A stretch of DNA of 64,000 nucleotides from PRO6 sp035565775 (GCA_035565775.1 DATMRW010000021.1:248001-312000), one strand, 5' to 3'; counted from the stretch's first letter, positions 31,755 through 40,658 are shown. The notes: a model not told the origin generated them from the sequence alone. A program made the numbers and translations.

Positions 31755-32828
31755 GTGCCCAACGATACGCCGCCAGCCCTGACGCACTTGGCTCGCCTGG
31801 CGCAGTTTGCCGCGCTTGATCTGGTGCGCCGTGCGCAAGGACGGGCGCTGGGCGCGCTGGGCTTTGATCCCACCGAACTACCATTCCAGATCCTCGCCAG
31901 CGGACCCTATTGGCGGTTACGCGACTACGGGACCGCCGGCGCAGAAATATCTCTGCTCATTGTCGCAGCACCCATCAAGCGGCCGTATATCTGGGATCTC
32001 GCGCCGACCGTCAGTGCCATCCGGTACTGCCTGGATCACGGTTTGCGCGTCTACCTCATCGAATGGATTCCGCCCACGGTGACCGACGTGCCGGTCGGGC
32101 TCGATGAGTGTTCGCAAGCCATCTCCGAATGCGTGAGCAAGATTTCCAGCGAACCGAATGGGACAAGGCCCTTTCTCATCGGTCACTCGCTCGGCGGGAC
32201 GTTGGCGGCAGTCTACAGCGCGTGCGAGCCGCATGCCATTCGCGGCCTGTTGCTTCTTGGCGCCCCGCTCTGCTTTCAACCTGCCACGAGCAAATTTCGC
32301 GATGCGCTCGTTGCCATGGTTCCACCCGATCTCGCCGATGCGGCTGTCGTGCCGGGCTCGCTGCTATCGCATGCAAGCGCGTTCGCTTCGCCACGTGCTT
32401 TCGTGTGGTCGAGACTGGCCGATGCGGCTGCGAGCATCAGTGACCGCCGGGCCCTTGAGATCCACGCCCGGGTGGAGCGCTGGGCGCTCGATGAAGCCGC
32501 TCTTCCCGGCAGGCTGGTTCTTCAGATTTTGGAACGGCTTTATCGGGAAAATCGGTTCAGCCGAGGCGTTCTCACCGTCTTAGGGCGCAGAATCGGGCCA
32601 TCGGACCTCAGCCTTCCAACACTTGCGGTAGTCAATACGGCGGATGAGGTCGCGCCGCTCGCATCTATCGAACCCTTTCTTGAGGTCCTGCCCACGAAGG
32701 ATACTTCCCTGATCAAATACCCTGGTGAGACCGGCGTGGCATTGCAGCACCTCGGAGTTCTTGTGGGGCGCGAGGCTTACTCTAGTGTCTGGCCGAATAT
32801 CCTCGCCTGGCTTACGGCCCATCGCTGA
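31755..32828 (+). CDS. Alpha/beta hydrolase related to PHA synthase (PhaC-like)
   Basis: 357 residues, GTG start. The fold pattern and the C-terminal HLGVLVGREAYSSVWPNILAWL match the PhaC superfamily. The nucleophile motif is GHSLGG with Ser145, where true PHA synthases have GXCXGG. Asp in VNTADEVAPL and His in VALQHLGVL complete a triad. A Ser in place of Cys points to a hydrolase or acyltransferase, or a non-polymerising PhaC relative, rather than a synthase. Probably cotranscribed with the gene at 31323. Confidence 0.75.
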   Translation: MPNDTPPALTHLARLAQFAALDLVRRAQGRALGALGFDPTELPFQILASGPYWRLRDYGTAGAEISLLIVAAPIKRPYIWDLAPTVSAIRYCLDHGLRVYLIEWIPPTVTDVPVGLDECSQAISECVSKISSEPNGTRPFLIGHSLGGTLAAVYSACEPHAIRGLLLLGAPLCFQPATSKFRDALVAMVPPDLADAAVVPGSLLSHASAFASPRAFVWSRLADAAASISDRRALEIHARVERWALDEAALPGRLVLQILERLYRENRFSRGVLTVLGRRIGPSDLSLPTLAVVNTADEVAPLASIEPFLEVLPTKDTSLIKYPGETGVALQHLGVLVGREAYSSVWPNILAWLTAHR

Positions 32829-32841
32829 GCGCGGTGAGCGA

Positions 32842-33060
32842 TCAGATGCCGTGAATCAGTTCGTGACGGCGGTGCCAAGTGTCGCGGATCTGATCTTCGA
32901 CGATCTTTGACGTCACCGGATGCCCGGGATGCGTCTCCAGAAACCAACTCAGGATCTGCTCGGTGAGTTCACCCAACGTCTCCGGTGCCTCGCCTGCCGT
33001 GATCCGGCGATAGGCCTCGCGTTCGATTTGGCGCTGCCACAACTTGCGATCGGCTGTCAT
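32842..33060 (-). CDS. Small helical protein of unknown function
   Basis: 72 residues, charged and helical: ADRKLWQRQIEREAYRRIT, then APETLGELTEQILSWFLETHP, then SKIVEDQIRDTWHRRHELI. No family recognised and only a weak ribosome site is seen. It is the probable second gene after the GYD-domain gene (129-base gap). Composition and codon pattern look like a real gene; certainty is moderate. Confidence 0.55.
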   Translation of the reverse strand: MTADRKLWQRQIEREAYRRITAGEAPETLGELTEQILSWFLETHPGHPVTSKIVEDQIRDTWHRRHELIHGI

Positions 33061-33189
33061 GTTCTGGTCCGGCGCCTTTCCCTCGCCCTGCGCGATGGCG
33101 TCAAACGCGGCTGTTTAAGATGAAACATGCCCAGACCACGTCCGCTCTGTGTCTTGGGAGCTTCAGGCTTCCCGCTTGTGGTAGCCTGA

Positions 33190-33498
33190 TTAGGCCGACG
33201 CGGGCAGCGCACGCACAATTTCCTTGAACCGATCCCACTCGGTGGCGGTCCAGACTTCCGTTTGAGCATGACCGAATGTGCGGATAAGCGCTGATACTTT
33301 GATCGCAGTCTCGATATCGCTGGCCTTGAAGATGTCGAGATAGTCGTATGGGCCAAGCACGGCATAGCTGCTGACCCATTCGACGCCGGGGCATTCTTGC
33401 CGAACACGTTTCATGGCGTCACGCTCGAGCCCTTCGAGCGCCTTTGGCGAGCGAACCGCATCGGGGGTCAGGCGCGTCAGCATGACGAATGTCGCCAT
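33190..33498 (-). CDS. GYD-domain protein
   Basis: 102 residues from MATFVMLTRLTPDAVRSPKAL, with GGAGA upstream. The central GVEWVSSYAVLGPYDYLDIF and the LIRTFGHAQTEVWTA segment fit the GYD family, small ferredoxin-like proteins of unknown role. An upstream in-frame ATG would cover the FNR/FixK palindrome, so 33498 is preferred. Confidence 0.8.
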   Translation of the reverse strand: MATFVMLTRLTPDAVRSPKALEGLERDAMKRVRQECPGVEWVSSYAVLGPYDYLDIFKASDIETAIKVSALIRTFGHAQTEVWTATEWDRFKEIVRALPASA

Positions 33499-33554
33499 GG
33501 CACCGTCTCCGTTAAAAACAAAAACGAGCCTATAGACCGCGAGAACGGGGTGCT

Positions 33555-33568
33555 TTGATTTCAATCAA
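33555..33568 (-). promoter_or_regulatory. FNR/FixK-type box upstream of the GYD gene
   Basis: TTGATTTCAATCAA, an exact TTGA-N6-TCAA palindrome, 56 bases before the start at 33498. It is the last such site in the block. From here to the tRNA at 33803 no supported gene is seen. Confidence 0.78.
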
Positions 33569-33802
33569 CCTAAGTCTTCTCCGCGTCCGCAAACTTCGCC
33601 GCTCGCGCCAAACGCGGCGCGTGCGAGCGCGGGCGGTCAACTGGGAGGATGGCGTGCACACCCGCTGGGGTCGTTCTCGACTGGCGCGAAGCCGCCGCGC
33701 TGCTGCTACCAGAACAACCCGAAAACAAAATCCTCCGCACCTTCGATCCGGTGCGGGTGCGAAAGCGAAGCGTCGCGCAAAATCAGGGGCTTAAAAAACA
33801 GA

Positions 33803-33878
33803 TGGTGCCCAGGGGCGGAATCGAACCACCGACACTGCGATTTTCAGTCGCATGCTCTACCAACTGAGCTACCTGGGC
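33803..33878 (-). tRNA. tRNA-Phe (GAA)
   Basis: Read on the minus strand, the 76-nt sequence has a 7-bp acceptor stem (GCCCAGG / CCTGGGC), a D-arm with AGCTCAGTTGGTAGAGC, an anticodon loop CTGAAAA giving GAA, a T-arm GGTTCGATTCC and an encoded CCA. A T-rich run follows the 3' end. Its 3' side faces the accessory block. Confidence 0.97.
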
Positions 33879-33984
33879 GTCGCGGTCACCAAGTCGGTGA
33901 CGCGGGCCGGTTTATAGTCAGCGAAATCGGCCCTGTCCAGCCGCCCTCGCCTCAATCTTGTTATTTCCGCAATTTAATCGCGAA

Positions 33985-34179
33985 TTATCCGCGGTCCTGG
34001 CCGTCTGCCGCGCTGTCATCGTCGTCCGAACCGGGAATCCTATAGGAACCGGACAGCCAGCGGTTCAGATCGACGTCGCGGCAGCGCTCCGAACAGAACG
34101 GTTTTGAGGCCTCTGTCGCGGGCTTTTTGCAGATCGGGCAGAGTTTGACACGCAGTTTCGCCGGTTTTTCAGCTCGCAT
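33985..34179 (-). CDS. yacG: DNA gyrase inhibitor YacG
   Basis: 64-residue zinc-binding protein. CPIC near residues 14-17 and CSERC near 29-33 form the four-cysteine site, followed by DLNRWLSGSYRIPG, the family signature. In E. coli it binds GyrB and inhibits gyrase. Its start overlaps the end of maf by 11 bases on the same strand. Confidence 0.92.
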   Translation of the reverse strand: MRAEKPAKLRVKLCPICKKPATEASKPFCSERCRDVDLNRWLSGSYRIPGSDDDDSAADGQDRG

Positions 34180-34795
34180 TGAGCCATCCCTCGCGAATCG
34201 GAAAGCCCTCGCCCCCCAACAGCGTCACCGTCTCGTACAGCGGCAGGCCGACGACGTTGGTGTAGGAGCCGACAAGCTTGACCACGAATGAGCCGGCGAT
34301 TCCCTGAATCGCATAGCCGCCCGCCTTGCCGCGCCACTCGTCGCTATCAAGATAGGCGGCGATCTCGGATTCGGACAAACGCTTGAAACGGACACGGGTT
34401 TCGGTGAGTCGCTGGCGGAAGGCGCCCTTCGGCGTCACCATACAGATTGCGGTGTAGACGCGGTGATTGCGGCCGGAGAGCAGCCGCAGGCACTGCGAGG
34501 CCTCGTCGACCAGTTCGGCCTTCGGCAAAATGCGCCGCCCCACCGCCACCACCGTATCCGCCGCCAGGACGAAGGCGCCGCGCAGGTCGTCGTCGCGCTG
34601 CACCGCCTGGAACGACAGTTCGGCCTTGGCCTGGGCCAGCCGGGTTGCGCAGGCGCGCGGCAGTTCGCCCCGCTCCGGCGTTTCGTCGACTTCGGAGGGG
34701 CGCAGCGCATCCGGCTCGATGCCGGCCTGGTTGAGCAGTGCAAGCCGACGCGGCGAGGCAGACGCGAGAACGAGTTTGGGACGACCGACCATCAT
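34169..34795 (-). CDS. maf: Maf-like nucleoside triphosphate pyrophosphatase
   Basis: Hydrolyses non-canonical or excess nucleoside triphosphates; about 208 residues. SASPRRLALLNQAGI near residue 13, PSEVDE near 34, AADTVVAVG near 76, and KAGGYAIQGIAG near 153 are family motifs. The start is MMVGRPKLVL at 34795 or 34792; a longer frame to 34894 has no similarity to the family. The maf-yacG pair is a common alphaproteobacterial arrangement, often next to infA. Confidence 0.9.
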   Translation of the reverse strand: MMVGRPKLVLASASPRRLALLNQAGIEPDALRPSEVDETPERGELPRACATRLAQAKAELSFQAVQRDDDLRGAFVLAADTVVAVGRRILPKAELVDEASQCLRLLSGRNHRVYTAICMVTPKGAFRQRLTETRVRFKRLSESEIAAYLDSDEWRGKAGGYAIQGIAGSFVVKLVGSYTNVVGLPLYETVTLLGGEGFPIREGWLNAS

Positions 34796-34939
34796 CTTCT
34801 TGCCGATGAGAGAAAGAATCGACGCGGAAGGCGCGCGATCCGTGCAAAGGGGCGAAAACGCGCGGAAACTAGCGGAATGGGCCGGCTTCGACAACAGCGC
34901 CCCAACCGGGCGGAGCGTACGGCATGTCGAGGAACCTGC

Positions 34940-35410
34940 CTATTCGTTGCCCGGCCGGCGCAGGACGAAGCGCGAGCGGATCCGATCGGAGAGCCCGTCA
35001 AGCACGTCGCGATAGGCGGACAGCCTCTGCTCGCGGGTGTCGCCGACATCGACAGGGTCGGGCGTCGGCCAGTACTCGACCTCTGCCGCGATCGTCCGCG
35101 TCAGCTCCAGCGCCTTGTGGTGCGCCTCCGGCGACAGCGTGACAATGAGGTCAAAGCTCAGTCCTTCCCAGTCCTCCAGCTCCTCGAAGGTCATCGGCCG
35201 GTGATGCGAGATGTCGTGACCGATCTCCGCCATCACGCTGACGGCGAAGGGATCGAGCGCGCCCTTGCGCACGCCGGCGGAGCGGACATAGAGCGTATCG
35301 GGAAACAGCCGTTGCAGCAGGCTCGCCGCCATCGGCGAGCGCACGCTGTTGTGGCCGCAGGCAAACAGCACGGCCTGAGGATCGCGGATCAGGCCCGGCG
35401 CGCCGGTCAT
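34940..35410 (-). CDS. Low-molecular-weight phosphatase / arsenate reductase-like protein
   Basis: 156 residues with the CX5R loop CGHNSVRS (Cys18, Arg24), and the general-acid Asp near PTPDPVD at the C-terminal side. The family covers protein-tyrosine phosphatases (Wzb type) and arsenate reductases (ArsC type); the loop CGHNSVR and position next to UPF0262-hisD do not decide between them. Located 145 bases upstream of maf on the same strand. Confidence 0.85.
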   Translation of the reverse strand: MTGAPGLIRDPQAVLFACGHNSVRSPMAASLLQRLFPDTLYVRSAGVRKGALDPFAVSVMAEIGHDISHHRPMTFEELEDWEGLSFDLIVTLSPEAHHKALELTRTIAAEVEYWPTPDPVDVGDTREQRLSAYRDVLDGLSDRIRSRFVLRRPGNE

Positions 35411-35471
35411 CGGCCGCGGGATCCCCGGGGCAAACGGCAGAACCGCGCAGGTGTCTGATGACGAGCCATGC

Positions 35472-35966
35472 TCAGCCCTTCCAGTGCAGGACGGAAATCA
35501 GCGTGAACAGCCGGCGCGCGGTTTCAAAATCAATCCGCACCTTGCCGTTGAGCCGCTCCATCAGAATACGCGAGCCTTCGTCGTGAATGCCGCGCCGCCC
35601 CATGTCGATAGCCTCGATCTTGTCCGGGGTCGCAGTGCGGATCGCCTGATAGTAGCTATCGCAGATCATGAAATAGTCTTTGACGATGCGCCGGAACGGG
35701 GTCAGCGACATCAGGTGCGCGACCACCGGCTCGCCGCTGTCATAGCGGATGTCGAACATCAGGCGATTGCCGGTGATGCCGATATGCAGACTGAACGGGC
35801 CGCCTTCGACGCCCTCCGGCGCGAAAACGTTCTGCTCGATCAGGTCGTAGATGGCGATCGCGCGCTCGTGCTCGATGTCCGGACCGGAACGGCCGATCGA
35901 CTCCTCATCGAGCGTGACCGCTACGATCCGGTGCTGAACGGCGTCCTTTGGTCCGGGCTTACTCAT
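35472..35966 (-). CDS. UPF0262 family protein
   Basis: 164 residues from MSKPGPKDAVQHRIVAVTLDE. GITGNRLMFDIRYDSGEPVVAHLMSL split across the middle and IEAIDMGRRGIHDEGS near residue 125 fit the UPF0262 family, common in Hyphomicrobiales beside hisD. Its start overlaps the hisD stop as ATGA, so it is translationally coupled. Function unknown. Confidence 0.9.
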   Translation of the reverse strand: MSKPGPKDAVQHRIVAVTLDEESIGRSGPDIEHERAIAIYDLIEQNVFAPEGVEGGPFSLHIGITGNRLMFDIRYDSGEPVVAHLMSLTPFRRIVKDYFMICDSYYQAIRTATPDKIEAIDMGRRGIHDEGSRILMERLNGKVRIDFETARRLFTLISVLHWKG

Positions 35967-37258
35967 CTCAGGTTGAGACGCACTCCGACGGAGCGTGCAT
36001 GGGCGTCCAGTCCCTCCGCCATGCCGAGCGTCATGGCGGCTGGCCCCAGTGCACGCAATTGATCCGGGCCACATTTGAGGATCGACGTTCGCTTCATGAA
36101 GTCAAGCACGCCAAGCCCCGAGGAGAACCGCGCCGAGCGCGCCGTCGGCAGCACGTGGTTCGAACCGCCGACATAGTCGCCGATCGCTTCCGGCGTATAG
36201 CCGCCGATGAAGATCGCGCCGGCATTGTGAACCTGCGCGGCCAGCGCATCGGCGTCGGCGGTCATGATCTCGAGGTGCTCCGCCGCGATGCGGTTCGCCA
36301 GCGGCACCGCCTGCGCCATGTCGTCCACACGAATGATCGCGCCGAATTCATCCCAGGAGGCCTGCGCGATTTTCGCGCGGGGCAGCGTGCCGAGCTGGGA
36401 AGCGATCGCGCGCTCGGTCTGCAACGCGATGTCGTCGCTGTCGGTGATCAGGATCGACTGCGCGTTGGCGTCGTGCTCGGCCTGGGCAAGGAGATCGGCG
36501 GCGATCCAGTCCGGATTGGCGGTGTCGTCGGCCAGCACCAGCACTTCGGAGGGCCCGGCGATCATGTCGATGCCGACCTTGCCGAATACGAGGCGCTTGG
36601 CGGCGGCGACGAAGGCATTGCCGGGGCCGACGATCTTCGCCACCGGCTCGATCGTCGCCGTGCCGTAAGCCAGCGCCGCGATCGCCTGCGCCCCGCCGAT
36701 CCGGTAGATCTCGTTGACGCCCGCGAGCTTCGCCGCGGCGAGCACAAGCGGATTGAGCTGCCCGTCCGGCGCCGGCACCACCATCACCAGCCGCTGCACG
36801 CCGGCGACCTTGGCAGGCACCGCGTTCATCAGCACGGAGGACGGATAGGCCGCGGTGCCGCCGGGGACATAGAGGCCGACGGCCTCGATCGCGCTCCAGC
36901 GCCAGCCGAGCTCGACGCCCTGCGCATCGGTGAAGCGCTCGTCCTTCGGCGTCTGGCGGCGGTGGAATGCCTCGATCCGGTCGCGCGCCAGCGCCAGCGC
37001 ATCAAGCGTGGCGGGATCGCAGGCCGCGACCGCGGCGTCGATATCAGCGTCGGAAACCCGCAGGTTGCCGGCATTGAGGTCGAAGCGATCGAATTTACGG
37101 GTGGCCTCGAACAGCGCCGCGTCGCCGCGCGCCTGAACCTCGGCGATGATGCCGCGCGCCACGGCCTCGACATCGGCAGAAACCTCGCGCTTCATCGCGA
37201 GAAAGGCAGCAAAACCGTCGGCAAAATCGGCGTTTCGGCTATCAAGGCGAAGGGGCAT
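35963..37258 (-). CDS. hisD: Histidinol dehydrogenase
   Basis: Last enzyme of histidine synthesis, oxidising histidinol to histidine with NAD+. 431 residues, the usual length. YVPGGTAAYPSSVLMNAVPA near residue 130, GPGNAFVAAAKRLVFG near 206, DMIAGPSEVLVLAD near 230, and ExHLE-type AAEHLEIMT near 326 hold the zinc and catalytic residues, with NHVLPTARSARFSSGLGV near 370. Other his genes are not in this window. Confidence 0.97.
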   Translation of the reverse strand: MPLRLDSRNADFADGFAAFLAMKREVSADVEAVARGIIAEVQARGDAALFEATRKFDRFDLNAGNLRVSDADIDAAVAACDPATLDALALARDRIEAFHRRQTPKDERFTDAQGVELGWRWSAIEAVGLYVPGGTAAYPSSVLMNAVPAKVAGVQRLVMVVPAPDGQLNPLVLAAAKLAGVNEIYRIGGAQAIAALAYGTATIEPVAKIVGPGNAFVAAAKRLVFGKVGIDMIAGPSEVLVLADDTANPDWIAADLLAQAEHDANAQSILITDSDDIALQTERAIASQLGTLPRAKIAQASWDEFGAIIRVDDMAQAVPLANRIAAEHLEIMTADADALAAQVHNAGAIFIGGYTPEAIGDYVGGSNHVLPTARSARFSSGLGVLDFMKRTSILKCGPDQLRALGPAAMTLGMAEGLDAHARSVGVRLNLR

Positions 37259-37363
37259 GAGAACTTTCCAAAGAAGTTGCCCCTGCTCAATGGCGCGCAG
37301 CCCCTACGCCGTCAACCCTTTGCGTTGAAAGCCGCCATTCCCGCGACCGCCGCCGCGCCGGGC

Positions 37364-37822
37364 TCAGCGGGCCGCACCGCCCTCGCCTGCGGAACCGCCG
37401 GCGTTGCCGGCAGATTCGGTGCCGAGATCCGCCAGCTCGCATTCGAGGCACTCGACCTCGAGCCGGAGGGCCGCGCCGTCGGAGAAGAGGAGGACCGCGC
37501 TGCCGCCCGGCGCTTCGCCGGGATGAAACTCGATCCCGATCAGGTAGAACTCGGCATCCGGAACATTCGCATCGATGTTGCGGGCCTTGCAGGCCAGCAC
37601 CCGGTCGAAGCGCAGCGCCGAGATCAGGCGCTGCGGGGCCGGGACGCCGTCGAGCGTCTGGTCCCAGTCGAGCCGACGCAGCCCGATCACCAGCCGCTTT
37701 TCCGACGGCCGCCACAAAATATCAGCAGCGCGGATCTCGGCGTCCTGCACATGCGCCGAGATCACCGCCAGATCGTCAGCGTCGAGAGCGATCAGCCGCT
37801 GGTTGTGCGGGTGCGGGGGCAT
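37364..37822 (-). CDS. DUF2948 family protein
   Basis: 152 residues. LIALDADDLAVISAHVQDAEI near the start and RRLDWDQTLDG then RFDRVLACKARNID in the middle fit DUF2948, an uncharacterised family usually located between murA and hisD in alphaproteobacteria, as here. The C-terminal tail is Gly/Ala-rich. Confidence 0.85.
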   Translation of the reverse strand: MPPHPHNQRLIALDADDLAVISAHVQDAEIRAADILWRPSEKRLVIGLRRLDWDQTLDGVPAPQRLISALRFDRVLACKARNIDANVPDAEFYLIGIEFHPGEAPGGSAVLLFSDGAALRLEVECLECELADLGTESAGNAGGSAGEGGAAR

Positions 37823-37831
37823 CGGAGGTCC

Positions 37832-39121
37832 TCAACTGCGGATGCGCTCGATCACCGCGCCGCATCCGGAAAGCTTTTCCTCGAGCCGCTCGAAGCCGCG
37901 ATCGAGGTGATAGATGCGATTGACCATGGTTTCGCCTTCGGCGGCAAGCCCCGCGATCACTAGCGAGACCGATGCGCGCAGATCGGTCGCCATCACCGGC
38001 GCGCCGCGCAGCTGCGTCGTGCCCTCGATCAGCGCGGTCTCGCCATCGAGATGAATCTTTGCCCCGAAGCGCGCCAGCTCCTGCACGTGCATGAAGCGGT
38101 TTTCGAAGATCGTCTCGGTGATTCGCGACGAGCCCTTGGCCTTGGTCATCAGCGCCATCAGCTGCGCCTGCATATCGGTCGGAAAGCCCGGGAAAGGCGC
38201 GGTCGTCACCTGCACCGGCGCGATGCCCGCGCCATTGCGCGACACGCGGATGCCTTCATTGGTCGGCGTGATGGTCGCACCCGCCTCGGTGAGCACGTCG
38301 AGCACTGCCTGCAGCAGCTCCGGCCGCGCGCCGGCCAGCATCACGTCGCCGCCGGTCATCGCCACCGCCGCGGCATAGGTGCCGGTCTCGATGCGGTCGG
38401 GCAGAACGGTGTGGCGCGCACCGCCAAGCCTGGCGACGCCCTCGATGACGATGCGCGGCGTGCCCGCACCGGTGATGCGCGCGCCCATCTTGTTGAGGCA
38501 GTCGGCGACATCGGTGATTTCCGGCTCGCACGCGGCATTGGTGATGACGGTCGTGCCCTTGGCGAGAGTCGCGGCCATCAGGGCGACGTGGGTGCCGCTC
38601 ACTGTCACCTTCGGGAAATCGATGACTGCGCCGCGCAGCCCGCCGGGCGCCTTGGCGACGACATAGCCGGCGTCGATGGAAATCTCGGCGCCCAGCTGTT
38701 CGAGCGCCATGATCAGCAGATCGACCGGCCGCGTGCCGATGGCGCAGCCGCCCGGCAGCGAGACCCGCGCCTCGCCCATCCGCGCGATCAGCGGCGCGAT
38801 CACCCAGAAACTGGCGCGCATCCGCGACACCAGATCGTAGGGCGCAGTTGTGTCGATGATGTTCTTCGCGCTGATGTGCAGGGTCTGGCCCTGATATTCA
38901 TGATCGCCGGGGCGCTTGCCCGCGGCCATGATGTCCACGCCATGGTTGCCGAGAATGCGCTGAAGCTGGGCCACGTCCGCAAGCCGCGGAACATTATCGA
39001 GAATCAGCGTTTCATCGGTCAGCAGGCTGGCCGTCATCAGGGGCAGCGCCGCGTTCTTTGCCCCGGAAATCGGGATGGTGCCGTTGAGCGGGTTGCCGCC
39101 AATGATGCGAATGCGATCCAT
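37832..39121 (-). CDS. murA: UDP-N-acetylglucosamine 1-carboxyvinyltransferase
   Basis: First committed step of peptidoglycan synthesis, adding enolpyruvate to UDP-GlcNAc in the cytoplasm. 429 residues; substrate-site ISGAKNAALPL near residue 18, and the fosfomycin-target Cys126 in LPGGCAIGTRPVD. The EPSP-synthase-like fold continues to the end. It lies nine bases upstream of the DUF2948 gene on the same strand. Confidence 0.97.
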   Translation of the reverse strand: MDRIRIIGGNPLNGTIPISGAKNAALPLMTASLLTDETLILDNVPRLADVAQLQRILGNHGVDIMAAGKRPGDHEYQGQTLHISAKNIIDTTAPYDLVSRMRASFWVIAPLIARMGEARVSLPGGCAIGTRPVDLLIMALEQLGAEISIDAGYVVAKAPGGLRGAVIDFPKVTVSGTHVALMAATLAKGTTVITNAACEPEITDVADCLNKMGARITGAGTPRIVIEGVARLGGARHTVLPDRIETGTYAAAVAMTGGDVMLAGARPELLQAVLDVLTEAGATITPTNEGIRVSRNGAGIAPVQVTTAPFPGFPTDMQAQLMALMTKAKGSSRITETIFENRFMHVQELARFGAKIHLDGETALIEGTTQLRGAPVMATDLRASVSLVIAGLAAEGETMVNRIYHLDRGFERLEEKLSGCGAVIERIRS

Positions 39122-39317
39122 GCCGAATCCTGTCGTGTTACCGTCGTCGAGGTGTCGTAGAGTTTTTCCGCCGCCGACACCACCGCTGCAGAAAAAGCGG
39201 AATCTGGCCGTCGACGCCGCCTTGCGCGGCTTCAGGCGCCAGAAATGATCTCAGATGCGAAAAATCGGATGCGAGAAACCTGCGCAACCTTTCAACGCAT
39301 TGCGGCAAAAAAGCGGG

Positions 39318-39500
39318 TTATGCCTCGCGATCGCCATCAGCAGGGCCGGTCTGCCCCGACTCACCCACCGATTCGCCCACTTTAGCCTCTGCGGCCCGTC
39401 CGCGCGCCTGCGCCTTGCGGCGCTTGAGGTTTTCCCGCAGCGCTGCGGCCAGTCGCGCCTGCCGCGCCCGCTCCTTCGGATCGTCCAGCTTCTCGCTCAT
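39318..39500 (-). CDS. Small basic/acidic helical protein of unknown function
   Basis: 60 residues: MSEKLDDPKERARQARL, then ENLKRRKAQARG and an acidic Gly-rich tail. Start at 39500 is preferred over 39533 because the protein then opens with the charged helix. Such short RARQARLAAALRENLKRRK proteins are frequent near murA in this bacterial group, but no function is known. Confidence 0.65.
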   Translation of the reverse strand: MSEKLDDPKERARQARLAAALRENLKRRKAQARGRAAEAKVGESVGESGQTGPADGDREA

Positions 39501-39671
39501 AGCATTCCAATACTCTCTCGTCAGACCGGTCATCGGCGAAAATCACAGCCACGGCCAGATTTTGCGATGATTTTCCACTTTCACGCACCGAGGTGCTTGC
39601 ACATGCGCAAGCGCTATGGCAAGGAGTGGCCGCCGAACGACGTTGTTTCGCTTCGGCGTTTCCAAAATTTA

Positions 39672-39746
39672 GCTGCCGTAGCTCAGTGGTAGAGCACTTC
39701 ATTGGTAATGAAGAGGTCGACAGTTCAATCCTGTCTGGCAGCACCA
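39672..39746 (+). tRNA. tRNA-Thr (GGT)
   Basis: 75-nt cloverleaf: acceptor GCTGCCG paired with TGGCAGC, D-arm AGCTCAGTGGTAGAGC, anticodon loop TTGGTAA giving GGT, T-arm CAGTTCAATCCTG and encoded CCA at 39744-39746. Confidence 0.97.
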
Positions 39747-40045
39747 CCTTTCCCCCTGAAAATTCAGTGACTTACTACGCAGGCGAAGCGGGCGACGCTG
39801 TTCCGCTCGGACTTGTGTCGCCACCGTAAGAACGATCACCATCCGAGGGCGCCAGCCGAATCGCGCGGCGCAGCGGCTTTCTGTCATGCCCCGACGTAAG
39901 GCCATTGTTCGACGGTTTGATGGAGGTTTGATCGCGCCTTCATTCAGCCGAAACGCCGCCGTAGTCTCGCTCAATGACATAGTCGAGCAGCCTTACGTCA
40001 GACATCATGCCATTGCCTCGGGGGTAGTTTTGTTCGGAGGTCGCC
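39747..40045. other. Intergenic region after tRNA-Thr
   Basis: About 300 bases with no supported gene. Short open frames on both strands lack family resemblance. A GGAGG at 40036-40040 serves the gene that starts at 40046. Confidence 0.5.
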
Positions 40046-40456
40046 ATGGATCCAAGGACTGCGGATCCAAGAGCTGCTGATCCAAGGACTGCGGATCATC
40101 GTGCTGCGCTTGAGCGTCATTGGGCCGCCTCAGACGCGGGCGATTTCGAGGCGGAGCATGAAATCTACCGAGAGGACGCGGTGCTTCACTATCCGCAATC
40201 CGGGGAGCGGATCCGAGGTCGGCGCAACATTCGGGAGAGCCGTTTCCTCCAGCCGAACAAGAAGCGCTTCACCGTCCAGCGAATGATCGGCAGCGGCGAC
40301 CTCTGGGTCACCGAGTTTGTATTAGCCTATGATGGCATTCCGTCTTACGCGGTAAGCATCATGGAGTTCGAAGAGGGTTTGGTGGCCCGCGAAACGCAAT
40401 ACTTCGCCGACAGGTTCAACCCCGCGCCATCCCGCGCGCATCTTGTTGAATCCTAG
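40046..40456 (+). CDS. SnoaL/NTF2-like protein with repeat-encoded N-terminus
   Basis: 136 residues. The cone-shaped NTF2-like domain is suggested by ERHWAASDAGDFEAEHEIYRED, then VLHYPQSGERIRGRRNIRE and ETQYFADRFNPAPSR. Members include polyketide cyclases and many of unknown substrate. The first 20 residues (repeats of DPRTA/DPRAA) come from a 15-nt tandem repeat and are not part of the domain. GGAGG lies five bases ahead of the ATG. Confidence 0.8.
   Translation: MDPRTADPRAADPRTADHRAALERHWAASDAGDFEAEHEIYREDAVLHYPQSGERIRGRRNIRESRFLQPNKKRFTVQRMIGSGDLWVTEFVLAYDGIPSYAVSIMEFEEGLVARETQYFADRFNPAPSRAHLVES
40049..40108 (+). repeat. Four 15-nt tandem repeats at the start of a gene
   Basis: Units at 40049-40063, 40064-40078, 40079-40093 and a diverged one at 40094-40108; the first and third are identical (gatccaaggactgcg). 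Each encodes DPRTA-like residues. In-frame 15-nt units can change number without shifting the frame. Confidence 0.88.
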
Positions 40457-40658
40457 GGTCGCCAGAGCCCGCCCCTCCTCCCCGGGCTCGCGCTCCCGCG
40501 GCGATCAGCGTCTCTCCACCCGGCGCCTCGCAGCGAGCCGGGGACAAGGCGCCGAAAAAATTCTTGGCCGCCTTCACAGCGCCTCAGTCAGGCCCCGTTC
40601 ATCTCGGATCGACAGTATCCACTTCCCACCACGCCCAAAATCGCAGGGGGTCTTTTCC

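Noticed and set aside
33649..33867. 72-residue frame ending in GIEPPTLRFSVACSTN
   Set aside because: Its C-terminal part is the antisense of tRNA-Phe, a well-known false-gene pattern; the upstream part has no family likeness.
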